Source: Crocinitomicaceae bacterium
GTDB lineage: Bacteria > Bacteroidota > Bacteroidia > Flavobacteriales_D > Crocinitomicaceae
Length of the DNA: 64,000 bases
Reading direction: 5' to 3'
Assembly: GCA_024643725.1 (NCBI GenBank)
Contig: JAHEMJ010000014.1
Span: forward strand, 321,766-385,765
Part shown: positions 63,501 through 64,000 of the stretch, one piece after another
Layout: every line of letters starts with the position of its first letter
Position numbering within the stretch: position 1 is the stretch's first letter
Notes under the pieces: model-generated
Told to the model about the DNA's origin: nothing
What the model saw: only the letters and a program-made list of their open reading frames with translations
The model's database searches: none
Made by a program: the position numbers and the translations under genes

Positions 63501-64000
63501 TGGAAATTACTCCGTTCTCATTACAGATAGCCACAACTGTACTTTAACCTCTTCCTATACGATTATTGAACCATTATCTCCATTGGTTCTCTCTGAAACG
63601 CATAACGATATCTACTGTTTTGGCGCCGCAACTGGAAACATTAATGTAACAGCTGTGGGAGGAACAACTCCTTATTCTTTTGCTTGGAGCAATTTTGTCT
63701 ATACAGAAGACCTTACTTCCATTCCGGCGGGATCATATCAACTTCAAGTGGAAGATGCAAATGGATGTCAAGACTCGCTGACAGTAACATTGATTAATCT
63801 GACGAATCCAATTCTGATGAGTGAGTTACATACAAATGTACTTTGCTATGGAGATACTACCGGAACAATTGATTTGACCGTTTCAGGTGGTTCAGCGCCG
63901 TTTACCTATTTATGGAATAACGGTTCAACGCTTGAGGACATTGCTAATGTAACTGGAGGAACGTATTCTGTCATTGCGTATGATGCAAATAACTGTTCTG
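60562..64000 (+). CDS. SprB-repeat surface adhesin, N-terminal part (3' end outside window)
   Basis: The frame opens at ATG 60562 and stays open to the window end (1146 codons). A long signal peptide (FFNLNYLFLSLAILGGLLD, ending VRAQ) precedes a beta-rich N-terminal domain of about 330 residues (EILWAGLYWGAKI, NLWGGWTIVVAYKN, VVAYDGDRNQTGDQLLFNG). From about residue 360 there is a DUF11-type module (DLRASVTVNDLNGG, VPGDILEYTVTGKNIGSD). A Cys-containing Ig/PKD-like module follows (NPPLCIGDTLHL, YAWTGPNGFSS). From about 62467 at least seven SprB repeats of about 65 residues occur (VLCFGGSTGSVSLSATGGTF, YIWSNGQITQNLNGL, AGTYSVQVADVNGC). SprB is the gliding adhesin of F. johnsoniae. A CHU_C sorting domain would be expected beyond the window. 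Adhesion or gliding is inferred. Confidence 0.9.
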   Translation, partial: MNELKKTTFFNLNYLFLSLAILGGLLDCTVRAQVINPFAIRYQTSQKGGLRFISNASVTCNSSTTCTTAKAEVPPAGTGQNNNFTMSYIDIDGDASTYMSSSDSLNLANCSEILWAGLYWGAKITTSTTNYANRSNVKLKVNNGTYQTLAADQTLSYSGTVSYFCFKNITSIVQSAGIKARFTVADLVTQTNSTNLWGGWTIVVAYKNTAQSYKNITVFDGLANVSQGTGSNTVTIPVSGFLTPISGAVNFELGVVAYDGDRNQTGDQLLFNGVGTNYVQVTDALHNATDMFNSTIAYGGVITPFRNPSNNNNLGYDASIYLPNNATQNYLGNNATSANIRVTTSSETIITRVLTSAIDIYEPDLRASVTVNDLNGGAVVPGDILEYTVTGKNIGSDVSINTFITDTLDIRTTYVPNSITYLNGPFIGSKTDVASDDQAEYDAVNRVVKMRVGTGATATLGGQMLNSVNGADSSVVRFRVQVANDCLILACDSTLENKAYIYGTGVLSGSTVNNGGASDVYDALGCATSANNLVTINTTGCPVVDIGSNPPLCIGDTLHLTTLYSQWANYAWTGPNGFSSTVQNPSIPNLTNNNAGTYALNITFTGSTCTFSNLTEPVVIHPTPLINLINLTNSTCYNSDNGTITVGATGGQPINYTWSNGNTSTTVNNLSPGLYTVTVQDSYTCVNDTVFPISEPDTLVSNISITSNYHGQNISCYNATDGSAAATATGGTLPYTYLWSNGQTSATATGLAAGTYTVTVTDAHGCVSTKSVTLTQPTAIVLNTSFTPVLCFGGSTGSVSLSATGGTFPYTYIWSNGQITQNLNGLSAGTYSVQVADVNGCLTTIQTTVTQPSAPLNSQDTHADVLCYAGSTGSIDLTVSGGTPTYSYSWNTGATTQDLSNLPIGSYEVVITDMNNCTSQYTVSISQPVAPLSISGLVTPIGCLGQSSGAINIGVSGGTLPYVYSWSNGSSLQNISALPSGNYSVLITDSHNCTLTSSYTIIEPLSPLVLSETHNDIYCFGAATGNINVTAVGGTTPYSFAWSNFVYTEDLTSIPAGSYQLQVEDANGCQDSLTVTLINLTNPILMSELHTNVLCYGDTTGTIDLTVSGGSAPFTYLWNNGSTLEDIANVTGGTYSVIAYDANNCS

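Noticed and set aside
62467-64000. Regularly spaced repeats that might suggest a CRISPR-like or non-coding array
   Set aside because: The period is about 190-200 bases, in frame, with protein-level rather than DNA-level conservation; these are SprB repeats.
1-64000. tRNA, rRNA, riboswitch or prophage/insertion-sequence features
   Set aside because: All gaps between genes are under about 165 bases, and I found no cloverleaf, transposase, integrase or phage gene; subtle small RNAs cannot be excluded by eye.

Overview
The window is a 64-kb piece of a Bacteroidota chromosome, most likely a Flavobacteriales member near the Crocinitomicaceae (Fluviicola-like). I base this on many type IX secretion system (T9SS) cargo and accessory genes (PorP/SprF, PorZ, SprB-repeat and CHU_C proteins), Bacteroidota-type promoter boxes (TAnnTTTG), AT-rich DNA, A-rich leaders without Shine-Dalgarno sites, and IleRS and DUF families typical of the phylum. 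The genus is inference. I see no rRNA, tRNA, insertion sequence, prophage or CRISPR array. Coding density is very high and no gap without a gene reaches 300 bases.

Layout. 1-9272: a giant Ig-repeat adhesin (5' end outside the window), a PorP/SprF membrane protein and an OmpA-type anchor, which together form a T9SS surface-adhesin cassette. 9294-13100: an aminotransferase/omega-amidase pair and a secreted T9SS protein that ends at a strong terminator. 13106-19523: housekeeping and maintenance genes (DedA-like, S41 peptidase, lipoprotein, epimerase-like protein, PhoH, methyltransferase, TPR protein, RidA). 19625-24537: a GT2 glycosyltransferase, a GT-C glycosyltransferase and PorZ, apparently one operon that may link glycan transfer to T9SS surface attachment. 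24579-25979: a secreted short-repeat protein, the PnuC transporter and a nicotinamide riboside kinase (NAD salvage). 25989-29758: SCO protein, pseudouridine synthase, two envelope proteins and peptidyl-tRNA hydrolase. 29823-34900: a GEVED protein, three tandem Kelch proteins and a DUF4907-type lipoprotein, all tightly packed.

34946-36394 is asnS. 36391-42940 is a minus-strand operon: a second type-B adhesin, its PorP/SprF, a GreA/GreB-like protein and an HI0933-type flavoprotein. 43101-50347: ileS, a biotin carrier protein, a DUF2141 protein, galE, TatD and asparaginase. 50344-58891: an FtsE ATPase, a 1024-residue TPR protein paired with an outer-membrane barrel, an MDR oxidoreductase, a small CxxC membrane protein, a TPR lipoprotein and a membrane protein. 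58925-60466 is a carboxyltransferase, and 60562-64000 is the N-terminal part of an SprB-repeat adhesin that leaves the window.

Main theme: at least eight T9SS-exported or T9SS-associated surface proteins lie among core genes. The most unusual points are the glycosyltransferase-PorZ operon, the tiny YESQA-repeat protein joined to NAD-precursor uptake, a set of promoter boxes lying only 3-8 bases before start codons (predicted leaderless mRNAs), and six convergent gene pairs with interlocked or abutting stop codons.
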